Assembly: GCF_000878195.1 (NCBI RefSeq)
Contig: NZ_JXST01000007.1
Span: 1-64,000 of the forward strand
From: Mycolicibacterium llatzerense
GTDB taxonomy: Bacteria; Actinomycetota; Actinomycetes; Mycobacteriales; Mycobacteriaceae
DNA: 64,000 bases
Direction: 5' to 3'
Below the pieces are notes generated by a model. The model was not told the DNA's origin. It did not search any database and saw only the letters and a program-made list of their open reading frames with translations. Positions 1 to 9,599 of this stretch are shown here, piece by piece (the first letter of the stretch is position 1; the number at the start of each line of letters is the position of its first letter). A program made the translations under genes and the position numbers.

Positions 1-2
1 GT

Positions 3-140
3 GCTCTGCTGGCCGAACCGGATCTGCTCAACCGGATTCAAGCGGACCGCAGCGTCAAATCGGGCTGCACACACTGCAATCTGTGCATGCCGACCATCTA
101 CAGCCACACCCACTGTGTGGTGACCGGCAAGCCCGACTGA
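3..140 (+). CDS. NADH:flavin oxidoreductase / Old Yellow Enzyme-like protein, C-terminal fragment
   Basis: Only the last 45 codons lie in the window; the 5' part is off the left edge. The fragment has a Cys cluster of the form C-T-H-C-N-L-C followed about 15 residues later by H-C-V-V-T-G. That pattern is typical of the C-terminal end of the FMN domain in Old Yellow Enzyme/enoate-reductase family proteins (R-x-C-x-x-C-N-x-C). It is read as the end of a flavin-dependent ene reductase or dienoyl-CoA-type reductase. The next gene, an SDR, starts 44 bp downstream on the same strand, so the two may be co-transcribed. Substrate unknown. Confidence 0.6.
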   Translation, partial: ALLAEPDLLNRIQADRSVKSGCTHCNLCMPTIYSHTHCVVTGKPD

Positions 141-184
141 ACCGGCGGGTGCCCGGGATTGTCGATTACTGCGATAGGAGTTGT

Positions 185-1021
185 ATGGGCGACTTTGACG
201 GCCTCGTTGCGTTGATCACCGGTGGGGCTCGGGGTATGGGTAGGTCGCACGCGGTGGCGCTGGCCGAGGCGGGCGCGGATATTGCCATTTGTGACCGATG
301 CGAGAACAACGAGCAGATCGCCTACCCGCTGGCGACAGAATCGGATCTGGCCGCCACCACTGAAATGGTCGAAGCGGCCGGAAGACGTTGCCTCACAGCG
401 AAACTGTCAACAAGCGACCGTGGCGCGCTGGAACGCTTTGTGGCCGACGTCGAGTCGGGGTTGGGCCGATTGGACATCGCAGTCACCAATGCCGGTGTCA
501 GCGCGATCGCGATGCTGCCCGACGTCCCGTCGGCGCAGTGGGATGAAGTCATCGGGTCCAACCTGACGGGGACGTTCAACACGATCGCTGCGGTGGCGCC
601 GGGGATGATCGCCCGCGGGTATGGGCGGATTGTCACGGTGTCCTCGATGCTCGGCCGCAGCGGGAATTTCGGCCAGGCCGCGTATGCCGCGTCCAAATGG
701 GGCGTCATCGGATTGACCAAGGTCGCCGCGCACGATCTGGCCGGCTTCGGGATCACCGTCAACGCCGTCGCCCCCGGCAATGTCGAAACCCCGATGACCT
801 TCAACGATGCGCTGTTCGGAGCCATGCGTCCTGATTTGGACCAACCGACTCTCGCCGACGTGGAATCGGTGTTCGGGTCGTTGCATCTGCAGCCGGTGGC
901 TTTCATGAAGCCGGCTGAAATCACCCGCGCAGTGATGTTCTTGGCACACCCGGACAGCACACACATCACCGGGACGGTCTTGCCGGTCGACGCGGGTGCC
1001 ACCGCCCGACTGACCGGCTGA
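185..1021 (+). CDS. Mycofactocin-coupled-type SDR oxidoreductase
   Basis: The protein has 278 aa and starts at ATG 185, with GATAGGAG just upstream. An in-frame start at 83 would overlap the preceding gene and is not preferred. The cofactor motif T-G-G-x-R-G-M-G lies at residues 12-19, N-A-G at 102-104, and the catalytic S153/S154, Y167-x-x-x-K171. After beta-strand 2 there is an insertion with C-D-R-C and a Y-P-L-A-T segment (residues 36-51). This is the hallmark of the mycofactocin-coupled SDR subfamily, whose members keep their NAD(H) bound and recycle it with the peptide-derived redox cofactor mycofactocin. Likely reaction: NAD-dependent oxidation of a secondary alcohol. The adjacent flavin reductase suggests a shared catabolic step. 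Substrate unknown. Confidence 0.8.
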   Translation: MGDFDGLVALITGGARGMGRSHAVALAEAGADIAICDRCENNEQIAYPLATESDLAATTEMVEAAGRRCLTAKLSTSDRGALERFVADVESGLGRLDIAVTNAGVSAIAMLPDVPSAQWDEVIGSNLTGTFNTIAAVAPGMIARGYGRIVTVSSMLGRSGNFGQAAYAASKWGVIGLTKVAAHDLAGFGITVNAVAPGNVETPMTFNDALFGAMRPDLDQPTLADVESVFGSLHLQPVAFMKPAEITRAVMFLAHPDSTHITGTVLPVDAGATARLTG

Positions 1022-1067
1022 CATCGCGCCGCTGGTCACGTCGGCCGCAGCTGGCATCATCGAAACC

Positions 1068-1712
1068 ATGACTGCGCGCCCGATCTGGTTCACAGCCTGC
1101 GTCACCGCTGCACTCGCCCTGGCGCCGGTCGCGGCCGCCAGACCGTCGGACCCCGGCGTGGTGTCGTACGCGGTCCTCGGCAAGGGCTCGGTCGGCAATG
1201 TGGTCGGCGCCCCGATGGGCTGGGAGTCCACCTTCACCGCGCCCTACCAGGGCTTCTTCGTCGACCTCCCGGTGTGCAACAACTGGGGCGACATCGGGTT
1301 GCCCGAGGTGTACGGCGACCCCGACCTGGCGTCGTTCAACGGAGCCGTAGCGCAGACGACGGCCACCGACGACAGGCACTCGGCCAAGCAGGCGGTGGGC
1401 GTCTTCGCCACGCCCGAGGCCGCGGCACGGGCGTTCCACCGGGTCGTCGACCGGACCGTCGGATGTTCGGGGCAGACCACCGCGATGCACCTCGAGGACG
1501 GCCGGACCGAGATCTGGAGCTTCGCGGGCGCACAGGCCGGCCCGACCGACGCCGCCTGGGTCAAGCAGGAGGCAGACACCGATCGACGCTGTTTCGTGCA
1601 GACCCGGCTGCGGGAGAACGTTCTGCTGCAGGCGAAAGTCTGCCAATCCGGCAACGCCGGTCCTGCGGTCAACGTACTGGCCGGGGCCATGCAGAACGCC
1701 TTGGGGCAATGA
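1068..1712 (+). CDS. Exported PknH-like sensor-domain protein
   Basis: The protein has 214 aa. Residues 1-24 form a Sec signal peptide (short basic N-terminus, hydrophobic Ala/Leu core, cleavage near A-A-A-R). The mature part carries four cysteines (in VCNNW, VGCSG, RRCFV and KVCQS), as in the PknH extracellular sensor fold, which is held by two disulfides. No convincing lipobox is present, so it is probably a soluble or wall-associated exported protein. The family occurs in mycobacteria both as kinase ectodomains and as stand-alone proteins. It sits immediately before egtA. A similar-sized conserved protein (Rv3705c, recalled, not checked) lies next to egtA in M. tuberculosis. Ligand unknown. 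Confidence 0.65.
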   Translation: MTARPIWFTACVTAALALAPVAAARPSDPGVVSYAVLGKGSVGNVVGAPMGWESTFTAPYQGFFVDLPVCNNWGDIGLPEVYGDPDLASFNGAVAQTTATDDRHSAKQAVGVFATPEAAARAFHRVVDRTVGCSGQTTAMHLEDGRTEIWSFAGAQAGPTDAAWVKQEADTDRRCFVQTRLRENVLLQAKVCQSGNAGPAVNVLAGAMQNALGQ

Positions 1713-1851
1713 CGGTGGCCGGGGCGAGTCAGGCCGCGCAGAGATATTGCGCAGATTTTTGTCGGTACCTCATGGCATCGTCGGACGAACACTAGGGAAC
1801 ACCAACCAACGGATGCGGGGGTCGACCCGGATCTCGGAAGGGGATGTTCAG

Positions 1852-3138
1852 ATGGGCACCGCTACCGCCGTGCGTCGACCGCACGCCGAATACCCCGAGT
1901 TGTCCAGCGCGTACGGCGCCGCCCTGCTGGCCGGCGGCGGGTGCTTGCGGGACGGGCCGGTGGGCCGCGTCGGCCTCGAAATCGAGGCGCACTGCTTCGA
2001 TCTGTCCGACGTGACGCGGCGGCCGGGGTGGGATGAACTGAGCGAAGCCGTGGCAGCCGTTCCGCAGCTGCCCGGCGGCAGCGCGATCACCATGGAACCC
2101 GGCGGCGCCATCGAACTGTCAGGACCGCCGCTGGACGGCGCCGGGGCCGCGATCGCGGCCATGCAGGCCGATCAGACCGTGCTGCGGGAATCGTTGCGGC
2201 GCCGCGGACTGGGCTTGCTGCCGCTCGGCGTGGACCCGCTCCGTCCGCAGGCCCGGGTGAACCCCGGCGGTCGCTATCGGGCCATGGAGGCGTTCTTCGC
2301 GGCCGGTGGGACGGGTGCGGCCGGGGCGGCGATGATGACCTCGACCGCCTCGCTGCAGATCAATATCGACGCCGGCCCGCGTGACGGTTGGGCTGACCGC
2401 GTCCGGTTGGCCCACGCCCTGGGTCCGACCATGATCGCCGTGTCGGCGAGTTCGCCCATGCTGGGCGGTGAGTTCACCGGATGGCAGAGCACCCGCCAGC
2501 GGATCTGGGGACAGCTCGACACCGCGCGCTGCGGGCCGATCCTCGGCGCCAGCGGTGACGATCCCGCCAGCGACTGGGCGCGCTATGCGCTCAAAGCGCC
2601 GGTGATGCTCGTGCACACGCCCGAGGCGGAACCTGTCACCGAATGGGTGCCGTTCGCGGATTGGGCGGACGGGCGCACGCTGCTCGGCGGGCGCCGGCCG
2701 ACCGAGGCCGACCTGGACTACCACCTGACGACGCTGTTCCCGCCGGTTCGGCCGCGGCGCTGGCTGGAGATCCGCTACCTCGACGCCCTGTCCGACGACC
2801 TGTGGCCGGCAGTGGTGTTCACCTTGGTCTCCTTGCTCGACGATGCCCGGCTGTCGCAGATCGCTTGGGAAGCAACAGAATCGGTGGCCACCGCGTGGGA
2901 TCAGGCGGCGCGGGTGGGGCTGGCCGATCCGCGGCTGCGGGCCGCGGCGGTGCAGTGCGTGCAAGCGGCTGCCGAGGTTGCGCCGGCTGATGTGGCGGGC
3001 TCGATGGACCGGCTGCTGCGGCAGGTGATGCAGGGCCGTAGTGCGGCCGACGATTTTGCGGACCAGGTCGTCGCGCACGGAATCGATTCGGCGATCACCG
3101 GGTTGGCACTTGATGATCGGCTGAAAGGTGGGGTGTGA
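1852..3138 (+). CDS. egtA: EgtA, glutamate-cysteine ligase of ergothioneine synthesis
   Basis: The protein has 428 aa. It makes gamma-glutamylcysteine from Glu and Cys with ATP, the sulfur donor used by EgtB. The start is ATG 1852, preceded by GGAAGGGGA at good spacing; the open frame runs further up to 1747 but without a usable site. The N-terminal region carries the ATP/Glu-binding signature G-x-E-I-E-x-H, and residues near 85 read E-P-G-G-x-I-E-L-S-G, both typical of the actinobacterial GCS2-type ligase. It is the first gene of a same-strand run egtA-B-C-D-E; its stop codon overlaps the egtB GTG start by 4 bp (GTGA), so translation is likely coupled. Confidence 0.93.
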   Translation: MGTATAVRRPHAEYPELSSAYGAALLAGGGCLRDGPVGRVGLEIEAHCFDLSDVTRRPGWDELSEAVAAVPQLPGGSAITMEPGGAIELSGPPLDGAGAAIAAMQADQTVLRESLRRRGLGLLPLGVDPLRPQARVNPGGRYRAMEAFFAAGGTGAAGAAMMTSTASLQINIDAGPRDGWADRVRLAHALGPTMIAVSASSPMLGGEFTGWQSTRQRIWGQLDTARCGPILGASGDDPASDWARYALKAPVMLVHTPEAEPVTEWVPFADWADGRTLLGGRRPTEADLDYHLTTLFPPVRPRRWLEIRYLDALSDDLWPAVVFTLVSLLDDARLSQIAWEATESVATAWDQAARVGLADPRLRAAAVQCVQAAAEVAPADVAGSMDRLLRQVMQGRSAADDFADQVVAHGIDSAITGLALDDRLKGGV

Positions 3139-4433
3139 GTACGCGCGAGCTGTTGGCCCGAGGGCTGACCCGAGCCCGGGACCGGACTCTGGCCCTGGTC
3201 GAGTTCGACGATGCCGAACTGCTGCGCCAGTACGACCCGCTGATGAGCCCGCTGGTGTGGGATCTCGCGCACATCGGCCAGCAGGAGGAACTGTGGCTGC
3301 TGCGCGGCGGCGACCCGAATCGCCCCGGGCTGCTACCGCCGGACGTCGACAACCTGTACGACGCATTCGTGCATTCTCGCGCCAGCAGGGTGTCCCTGCC
3401 GCTGCTACCGCCGACCGACGCGCGCGCCTTCTGCCGCACCATCCGGTCCAAAGCCCTTGACGCTCTTGACCGGCTGCCCGACGAGGCCGGCGCCGAATTT
3501 CCGTTCGCTCTGGTCATCAGTCACGAGAACCAGCACGACGAGACCATGCTGCAGGCCCTGAGTCTGCGCAGCGGCCCACCGCTGTTGGGTCCGGGCGCTG
3601 TTTTGCCGCAGGGGCGCGCCGGGGTCGCGGGCACGTCGGTGCTGGTGCCCGGCGGACCGTTCGTGCTCGGTGTCGACGCATCGGCTGAGCCCTTCGCGCT
3701 CGACAACGAGGGCCCGGCGCACGTCGTCGATGTGCCGTCGTTCCGGATCGGCCGGGTGCCGGTCACCAACGCCGAATGGCGCGAGTTCGTCGCCGACGGT
3801 GGTTATCGACAGGCGCGCTGGTGGTCCGCCGCCGGCTGGGAGCATCGGCAACAGGCGGGCCTGGTCGCGCCGCAGTTCTGGAGTGCAGATTGCGCTACGC
3901 GAGTCCGGTTCGGTCATGTCGAGGAACTGCCCGCCGGCGAACCCGTGCAGCATGTCAGCTTCTACGAAGCCGAGGCCTACGCCGCCTGGGCCGGTGCGCG
4001 GCTGCCCACCGAGGTCGAGTGGGAGAAGGCCTGCGTCTGGGATCCCGCGGCGGGCGCGCGGCGCCGATATCCCTGGGGCGCAACCGAACCCGACGGGAAC
4101 CGGGCCAATCTCGACGGCGCCGCGCTGCGGCCGGCGCCCGTGGGGGCATATCCGGACAGCGCATCGGCCTACGGAGTCGAGCAGATGCTGGGCGACGTGT
4201 GGGAGTGGACCACGTCCCCGCTGCGGCCCTGGCCGGGATTCACGCCGATGATCTACGACCGGTACTCACAGCCGTTCTTCGAAGGCAGTGGCAGTGGTGA
4301 CTACCGGGTCCTGCGCGGGGGTTCCTGGGCGGTGGCGGGCGACATTCTGCGGCCCAGCTTCCGCAACTGGGACCACCCGATCCGGCGGCAGATTTTTTCC
4401 GGCGTGCGGCTGGCCTGGTCGGTGGACAGCTGA
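3135..4433 (+). CDS. egtB: EgtB, iron-dependent hercynine oxygenase (sulfoxide synthase)
   Basis: The protein has 432 aa. It joins hercynine and gamma-glutamylcysteine with O2 to give the sulfoxide conjugate. The N-terminal half is a DinB-like helical bundle that supplies the facial His triad: H46 (in DLAHIGQQE) and H130/H134 (in SHENQHDE). The C-terminal half is a formylglycine-generating-enzyme/sulfatase-modifying fold, with [18 protein letters not shown] and the closing R-x-L-R-G-G-S-W and G-V-R-L-A. The GTG start overlaps egtA, and the stop shares one base with the egtC ATG (TGATG). Length and motifs match actinobacterial EgtB. Confidence 0.95.
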   Translation: MSTRELLARGLTRARDRTLALVEFDDAELLRQYDPLMSPLVWDLAHIGQQEELWLLRGGDPNRPGLLPPDVDNLYDAFVHSRASRVSLPLLPPTDARAFCRTIRSKALDALDRLPDEAGAEFPFALVISHENQHDETMLQALSLRSGPPLLGPGAVLPQGRAGVAGTSVLVPGGPFVLGVDASAEPFALDNEGPAHVVDVPSFRIGRVPVTNAEWREFVADGGYRQARWWSAAGWEHRQQAGLVAPQFWSADCATRVRFGHVEELPAGEPVQHVSFYEAEAYAAWAGARLPTEVEWEKACVWDPAAGARRRYPWGATEPDGNRANLDGAALRPAPVGAYPDSASAYGVEQMLGDVWEWTTSPLRPWPGFTPMIYDRYSQPFFEGSGSGDYRVLRGGSWAVAGDILRPSFRNWDHPIRRQIFSGVRLAWSVDS

Positions 4434-5116
4434 TGTGTCGTCACCTGGGCTGGCTCGGCGACCCCGTCTCGGTGTCGTCACTGATCTTGGAACCTGCGAA
4501 TGGCCTGCTGGTGCAGTCCTATTCGCCTCGGCGGCAGAAGCACGGATTGCTCAATGCCGATGGCTGGGGCGTCGGGTTCTTCGATGGCGCGGCACCGCGC
4601 CGCTGGCGTAGTGCCGCGCCCTTGTGGGGCGATGCGTCACTGGCGTCGGTGGCGCCGGCGTTGCGCAGCGGGTGTGTGGTGGCCGCCGTCCGCTCGGCCA
4701 CGGTCGGGATGCCCATCGAGCCGTCGGCGTCGGCGCCGTTCACCGACGGAGCGTGGCTGTTGTCGCACAACGGCGTCGTCGACCGAGCGGTGCTGCCGGT
4801 GTCACGGTCCGCGGAATCAACGGTCGACAGCGCGATCCTGGCCGCCCACATCTTCGCCGAAGGGCTGGACAACCTGGCGGACAGCGTGCGCACGGTAGGG
4901 GAAGCCGACCCGTCGGCGCGGCTGAACATCCTGGTGGCCAACGGTTCCCGGATGCTGGCCACCGTGTGGGGCGACACGCTGTCGGTATTGCGCCGACCTG
5001 ATGGAGTGGTGCTGGCCAGCGAGCCCTATGACGACCACCCGGACTGGCAGGACATCCCGGACCGGCACCTCGTCGAGGTGACGGCCGCCGGTGTCGAGGT
5101 GACGGCACTGGCATGA
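4433..5116 (+). CDS. egtC: EgtC, gamma-glutamyl-hercynylcysteine sulfoxide amidohydrolase
   Basis: The protein has 227 aa. It is a class-II glutamine amidotransferase (Ntn hydrolase) that removes the gamma-glutamyl group from the EgtB product. The sequence begins M-C-R-H-L-G-W, so removal of Met1 exposes the catalytic Cys2. Downstream are G-W-G-V-G-F near residue 45, V-R-S-A-T-x-G near 88 and [12 protein letters not shown] near 103-113, the glutamine-binding landmarks. It overlaps the egtB stop by one base. The next gene, egtD, begins 16 bp after its stop with its own ribosome site. Confidence 0.94.
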   Translation: MCRHLGWLGDPVSVSSLILEPANGLLVQSYSPRRQKHGLLNADGWGVGFFDGAAPRRWRSAAPLWGDASLASVAPALRSGCVVAAVRSATVGMPIEPSASAPFTDGAWLLSHNGVVDRAVLPVSRSAESTVDSAILAAHIFAEGLDNLADSVRTVGEADPSARLNILVANGSRMLATVWGDTLSVLRRPDGVVLASEPYDDHPDWQDIPDRHLVEVTAAGVEVTALA

Positions 5117-5132
5117 ACTGGAGAGGACCACA

Positions 5133-6128
5133 ATGACACCGAGCAAGACGGCACCGCTGCTGACCAACCATCTCGCCGCCGACTGGGCACCTCGTGCCCT
5201 GCGGCACGATGTCCGTGACGGCCTGTCGCAGTCGCCGAAATCCTTGCCGCCCAAGTGGTTCTACGATGCCGTCGGCAGTGACCTGTTCGATCAGATCACC
5301 CGGCTGCCCGAGTACTACCCGACCCGCACCGAGGCGCACATCCTGCATGAGGCGGCCGGTGCGATCGTGTCGGCATCCGGTGCGGACACGCTGGTCGAGC
5401 TGGGCAGTGGGACGTCGGAGAAGACGCGCATCCTGCTCGACGCCTTCCGGGACGCCGCCGCGCTGCGCCGATTCGTGGCGTTCGACGTCGACGAGAACGT
5501 GCTCAGCGCGGCACTCACCCAGCTGTCCGACGAGTATGACGGTGTCGAGATCAGCGGGGTGCGAGGCGATTTCGAGCAGCACCTGGGCGAGCTGCCCGTC
5601 GTGGGCCGCCGGCTGATCGTGTTCCTCGGGTCGACGATCGGTAACCTGACGGCCGGTCCGCGGGCGGAGTTCCTCGCGAGCCTGGCCGAGGCGATGCGAC
5701 CGGGTGACACGTTGCTGCTCGGCACCGACCTGGTGAAGGACACCACCCGGTTGGTCGCGGCCTATGACGACAGCGCCGGGGTCACCGCGCAGTTCAACCG
5801 CAACGTCCTGGCAGTGGTGAACCGGGAGCTGGACGCTGATTTCGATCTCGATGGCTTCGAACATGTGGCACGATGGAACACCGAATACGAGCGTATCGAA
5901 ATGTGGCTGAGGTCCGTTGCCGCGCAACGGATTCAGATACGCGAGTTGGGTCTGTCGGTGGAGTTCGAGGCGGGTGAGGAGATGTTGACCGAGGTGTCGT
6001 GCAAGTTCCGCCCCGAGGGCGTCGCGGCCGAGCTAGCGGCCGCCGGGCTGCAGCAGACCGAGTGGTGGACCGACCCGGCCGGGGACTTCGGGCTGTCACT
6101 GGCGGTCAAGCCGGACCTGCGGACGTGA
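5133..6128 (+). CDS. egtD: EgtD, histidine N-alpha-trimethyltransferase
   Basis: The protein has 331 aa. It uses three S-adenosylmethionine to turn L-histidine into hercynine, the first committed step of ergothioneine synthesis. It is preceded by GGAGAGGA, 5 bp before the ATG. Family marks are [18 protein letters not shown] with P-E-Y-Y-P-T-R-T-E near residues 39-65, the SAM motif [11 protein letters not shown], and F-L-G-S-T-I-G-N. These are diagnostic for the EgtD methyltransferase family. Its stop overlaps the egtE GTG by 4 bp. Confidence 0.95.
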   Translation: MTPSKTAPLLTNHLAADWAPRALRHDVRDGLSQSPKSLPPKWFYDAVGSDLFDQITRLPEYYPTRTEAHILHEAAGAIVSASGADTLVELGSGTSEKTRILLDAFRDAAALRRFVAFDVDENVLSAALTQLSDEYDGVEISGVRGDFEQHLGELPVVGRRLIVFLGSTIGNLTAGPRAEFLASLAEAMRPGDTLLLGTDLVKDTTRLVAAYDDSAGVTAQFNRNVLAVVNRELDADFDLDGFEHVARWNTEYERIEMWLRSVAAQRIQIRELGLSVEFEAGEEMLTEVSCKFRPEGVAAELAAAGLQQTEWWTDPAGDFGLSLAVKPDLRT

Positions 6129-7258
6129 GCGGGGCCGATCCCACCGTCGCGCGCCTGTGGCGTGCTGCCCGGCCCAAACCGCTTGGCCTGCATTTCGACA
6201 ACGCCGCCTGCTCGCGGCAGAGCTTCGCCGTCATCGACGCCGCCGCCCAGCACGCCAGATTGGAAGCACAGGTCGGCGGCTATGTCGCAGCCGAATCCGC
6301 GGAACCCGTCCTGCAAGGCGGGCGGGCGGCGGTGGCCGCGCTGACCGGGATGTCCGCCGGTGACGTCGTGTTCACCACCGGGTCGTCCAATGCACTCAAT
6401 CTGCTGCTCAGCAGTTGGGATGGCGAGAAGACCATTGCCTGCCTGCCGGGCGAGTACGGCCCCAACCTGGTGGTGATGGCAGCCAACGGGTTCACCGTCC
6501 GCGAGCTACCGGTCGACGAACAAGGGCGGCTCGACGTCGAGGTAGCAGTCGCGCTCTTGCAGAGCGATCCGCCGGCTCTGGCCCATCTGACGGCGCTCGG
6601 CAGCCACCGCGGCGTGGCACAGCCGTTGTCCGAGTTCGTGCTGGCGTGCCACGCGATCGGCGTGGCGGTGGCTGTGGACGCGGCACAGGCGCTGGGCCAT
6701 CTGGACTGCGCGGTGTCACCCGACGTCATCTACGCATCGTCGCGTAAGTGGCTGGCCGGGCCGCGCGGGGTCGGGTTGCTGGCGATCAGTTCGTCTGTGT
6801 CGCACCGGCTTCGGCCGCGCATCCCACTGCCGGAATGGGGGACGCCGTTGCCGGTGCTGAAGCGACTGGACCTCGGCGAAGCCAATGTGGCTGCCCGAGT
6901 GGCCTTTTCAACTGCGCTTGAGGAACATCTAGTGGCCGGGCCGGAACTGGTGCGGGCGCGGTTGGCCGAGGTGGGTCGGCTCACGCGGACCGCGCTGGCG
7001 GCCCTGCCGGGTTGGCGGGTGGTCGAGAATGTCGATGAGCCCACGGCCATCACCACGTTGGAGCCGACGCGCGGCGCCGACCCGAATGCCGTGCGCGCCA
7101 AACTGATTGCCGACCACGGCATCGTCACGACTGTGGCGGGGATCGATCGGGCCCCGCACGAGATGAAGATTCCCGTGCTGCGGGTGTCGCCGCATGTCGA
7201 CGTCACCGGCGAAGAACTGGAGTCCTTCGCCGGTGCGCTGACTGCCGCGTCGACCTGA
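6125..7258 (+). CDS. egtE: EgtE, PLP-dependent C-S lyase (ergothioneine synthase)
   Basis: The protein has 377 aa and a fold-type I aminotransferase/cysteine-desulfurase-like sequence. It cleaves hercynylcysteine sulfoxide to give ergothioneine. GTG 6125 was chosen because it forms the GTGA overlap with egtD and matches the usual family N-terminus; the frame stays open upstream inside egtD. PLP features are T-T-G-S-S-N-A-L-N (phosphate loop), V-D-A-A-Q-A-L-G-H and the Schiff-base lysine K208 in [11 protein letters not shown]. It is the last gene of the cluster and ends only 3 bp from the convergent methyltransferase gene. Confidence 0.92.
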   Translation: MSGADPTVARLWRAARPKPLGLHFDNAACSRQSFAVIDAAAQHARLEAQVGGYVAAESAEPVLQGGRAAVAALTGMSAGDVVFTTGSSNALNLLLSSWDGEKTIACLPGEYGPNLVVMAANGFTVRELPVDEQGRLDVEVAVALLQSDPPALAHLTALGSHRGVAQPLSEFVLACHAIGVAVAVDAAQALGHLDCAVSPDVIYASSRKWLAGPRGVGLLAISSSVSHRLRPRIPLPEWGTPLPVLKRLDLGEANVAARVAFSTALEEHLVAGPELVRARLAEVGRLTRTALAALPGWRVVENVDEPTAITTLEPTRGADPNAVRAKLIADHGIVTTVAGIDRAPHEMKIPVLRVSPHVDVTGEELESFAGALTAAST

Positions 7259-7261
7259 CGC

Positions 7262-7960
7262 TCAGGCCTTGTGTGCCGTGAGCAGGAACGCCGGCATCTT
7301 CATGCGGCCCTTCTCGTCGAGGGCGTGTGGCGGCATTTCGAAGGTGGGCTGCCCGGGACCAGCGGGTGCTCGGCCAGGCATGCTGGCGTGGATGAACGCC
7401 GGCCGGATTTCGTCGATCGCCCAGTACTTGCCGACGGCCTCACGCAGCTCGGCCTCGGTGACCTCGTTCGGCTTCTGTTCTGCCTCGGCGGGGAACGCGC
7501 CCTTGGCGAACACGAGGATGTAGTACTTGGCGCCCGGCGCGGCGGCACGGAACACGGACTGCTGATAACCGTCGCGGCCCTCCACCGGAATGGAGTGGAA
7601 CAACGTCGAATCCATGATGGTGTCGAACCGGCCGTCGAACCCGGTGAACGACGTGATGTCGTCCTGGACGAACGTGGCGTTGGTCAGATTCCGTTCGGCG
7701 GCAGCTTTTTTCGCTGCGGCCACTGCGGTGGGCGTGAGTTCGATGCCGACCACGGTGTAACCGTCCGCAGCCAGCGCGAGCGAGAGTTCGGCGTAGCCGC
7801 AGCCGGCGTCGAGTACCTCGCCGGTGACCTTGCCTGCGGCGATCAATGCGGCGAGCTCAGGCTGCGGTTCGCCGATGTTCCACGGCGGCGGCCCATCGAA
7901 TTCGCCTTCTTCACGGTATGCGCTGTCCCAGTCCATCACTTCGTTGGAGGAGTCCGTCAT
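7262..7960 (-). CDS. Class I SAM-dependent methyltransferase next to egtE
   Basis: The protein has 232 aa. ATG 7960 is chosen over an upstream in-frame start because the family begins close to the W-D-x-x-Y/W-N-I-G-x-P region seen at residues 10-32. The glycine-rich SAM motif is V-L-D-A-G-C-G-Y-A-E-L-S, followed by V-V-G-I-E-L and D-S-T-L-F-H-S. The arrangement resembles thiopurine S-methyltransferase-like small-molecule methyltransferases. A 233-aa methyltransferase gene (Rv3699, recalled) also lies beside egtE in M. tuberculosis, so this neighbour is probably conserved. A link to ergothioneine metabolism is only an inference from position. Convergent with egtE, 3 bp apart. Confidence 0.75.
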   Translation of the reverse strand: MTDSSNEVMDWDSAYREEGEFDGPPPWNIGEPQPELAALIAAGKVTGEVLDAGCGYAELSLALAADGYTVVGIELTPTAVAAAKKAAAERNLTNATFVQDDITSFTGFDGRFDTIMDSTLFHSIPVEGRDGYQQSVFRAAAPGAKYYILVFAKGAFPAEAEQKPNEVTEAELREAVGKYWAIDEIRPAFIHASMPGRAPAGPGQPTFEMPPHALDEKGRMKMPAFLLTAHKA

Positions 7961-7980
7961 GGGTTCCAACGTACGCGGAC

Positions 7981-8718
7981 CTACCTGCGAGTGGCGATGG
8001 CGATTTGCGGCGTGCACAGGCCCCCGCGCAACTCGATGTCGACGCCGGCTCGATCGGCCAGCGCCCGCAGCGCGGCCGGGCTGTAGGCCCGCAGCGAGCT
8101 GATGACGCCGTCATGCACGAACGGTACGAACGGGGCCAGCGGGAGCATGGCGGCCAGCCGCATCACGTGCAGCGGTGACGGTGGCCGGGGCAGGTCGATG
8201 ATGAGCAACTTGTCCGCCACCCGGGTGCCCTCGGCGAGCACCCGGACCGCGGCGGACGGGGGCAGATGATGGAACGACAACGCGAAAACGGCCAGGGCGT
8301 AAGCACTGTCGGCCGCGTCGATGGCCGTCGCATCCATGTCGCGCACCGTCACCCGCGGATCGGATCCCAGGTCTCCTGCGGTGATGGCGGCAACCGAATC
8401 CGGTTCCAGATCAGTGACCGTAAGGGTTGCCGTGGGGTGCATCTCGAGCACCTTCTTCGACAGCCCGCCGTGGCCGGCCCCGAGCTCGAGGATGCGCGGG
8501 TCCGGGATGTCGGCGACCTCTTCCATCGCGATGTGGGCGAAGCGCTCATGGAGGCCGAACCAGTTGCCGGTGAGCTCCAGAGCGCGGACCACGCTGCGCT
8601 TGACGGCGGGGTCGACGTCGTCGCGGTCGAGATACTCGGGCAGGTCGGTCTGCAACGCCCGATCGAGGCACGACGCCTGCGGGCCGCCGCGCGGCATGCG
8701 ATCGATGTCGGTGCTCAT
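7981..8718 (-). CDS. Class I SAM-dependent methyltransferase
   Basis: The protein has 245 aa. ATG 8718 overlaps the stop of the aldo/keto reductase gene by 4 bp (ATGA), which fixes the start and indicates coupled translation. The SAM-binding motif is I-L-E-L-G-A-G-H-G-G-L-S near residue 75, followed by V-T-D-L-E-P and a D-M-D-A-T acidic loop, then F-x-L-S-F-H-H-L-P-P, a motif shared with UbiE/phosphatidylethanolamine-type methyltransferases. The C-terminal part contains two short hydrophobic stretches and may touch a lipid or membrane substrate. Acceptor unknown. It is followed 20 bp later by the other methyltransferase gene on the same strand. Confidence 0.7.
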   Translation of the reverse strand: MSTDIDRMPRGGPQASCLDRALQTDLPEYLDRDDVDPAVKRSVVRALELTGNWFGLHERFAHIAMEEVADIPDPRILELGAGHGGLSKKVLEMHPTATLTVTDLEPDSVAAITAGDLGSDPRVTVRDMDATAIDAADSAYALAVFALSFHHLPPSAAVRVLAEGTRVADKLLIIDLPRPPSPLHVMRLAAMLPLAPFVPFVHDGVISSLRAYSPAALRALADRAGVDIELRGGLCTPQIAIATRR

Positions 8719-9584
8719 CCGAGCGCGGCTGTCAGCGAGGCGGGTACCTCGATGTCGGCCACCGCGAGGTTCTCCTCCAGGTGCGCGACTGAGGACGTGC
8801 CAGGGATCAGCAGCATGTTGGGCGCCGCCGCCAGCGTCCAGGCCAACGCGACCTGTGCGGGAGTCCGGCCGAGTTCGCTTGCGGACTGCCGTATTTCGGG
8901 GTGGCCGAGCACGGGGTTCTCCGGATTGAACGCCGATCCCAGCGGAAAGAACGGAACGAACGCGATGCCGCGCGCGGCGCAGGCGTCCAGCACCGGCTGC
9001 GAGGAGCGGTCGAGCAGGTTGTAGGCGTTCTGCACGCACGCGATGTCGGTGCGCTGCAGCGCGAGCTCCAGGTGTTCGAGCGAGATGCTGCTCAGGCCGA
9101 TGCCGTCGATCAGCCCCTCGTCGCGGGCGGCGATCATGGCGGTGAGCTGGCGGTCGAACAGGTCGCGGTCGACCTCGCCCGGTGCGCTGGGATCGCCGTC
9201 GGGGCCCATCACCCGCAGGTTCACCGCTGCCAGCCGGTCTGTGCCGAGGGTCGCCAGGTTCTGCTCGATGGCAGCCCGCAGCTCGTCGGGCTGTTGTGCC
9301 GGTAACCAGTTGCCGGCCTGGTCGCGGCGGGCGCCGACCTTGCTGACCAGAGCGAGGCCCTGCGGATATGGGTGCAGGGCCTCGCGGATCAGCTGGTTGG
9401 CTACGTCAGGGCCATAGAACTGCGCGGTGTCGATGTGATTGACACCGAGCTCTACCGCGCGTCGCAGCACGGCGATCGCCTGGTCACGGTCGCGTGGTGG
9501 ACCGAAGACGCCGGGCCCGGGCAGCTGCATGGCCCCGAATCCGACCCGGTGGACCTGGTACTGACCGAGCGCGTACGTCGTCAT
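8715..9584 (-). CDS. Aldo/keto reductase family oxidoreductase
   Basis: The protein has 289 aa, slightly short, as is usual for bacterial AKRs of the YdbC/YajO type. It is a TIM-barrel NADPH-dependent carbonyl reductase. N-terminal G-F-G-A-M-Q-L is followed by the catalytic region H-I-D-T-A-Q-F-Y-G (Asp and Tyr of the tetrad) and V-S-K-V-G (Lys). The C-terminal NADP-binding signature I-P-G-T-S-S-V-A-H-L-E-E-N is intact. It is first in a three-gene minus-strand unit with two methyltransferases. Substrate not predictable. Confidence 0.82.
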   Translation of the reverse strand: MTTYALGQYQVHRVGFGAMQLPGPGVFGPPRDRDQAIAVLRRAVELGVNHIDTAQFYGPDVANQLIREALHPYPQGLALVSKVGARRDQAGNWLPAQQPDELRAAIEQNLATLGTDRLAAVNLRVMGPDGDPSAPGEVDRDLFDRQLTAMIAARDEGLIDGIGLSSISLEHLELALQRTDIACVQNAYNLLDRSSQPVLDACAARGIAFVPFFPLGSAFNPENPVLGHPEIRQSASELGRTPAQVALAWTLAAAPNMLLIPGTSSVAHLEENLAVADIEVPASLTAALG

Positions 9585-9599
9585 GTAGCCAGGCTAACG

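Noticed and set aside
2119..3366. Long minus-strand open frame (415 codons) opposite egtA/egtB
   Set aside because: Composition is Arg/Gly/Pro/His-rich without motifs, no ribosome site, and it is fully opposite the clear egtA and egtB; a GC-rich shadow.
4740..5927. Minus-strand open frame of 395 codons opposite egtC/egtD
   Set aside because: Antisense shadow of two confident genes; no domain recognised.
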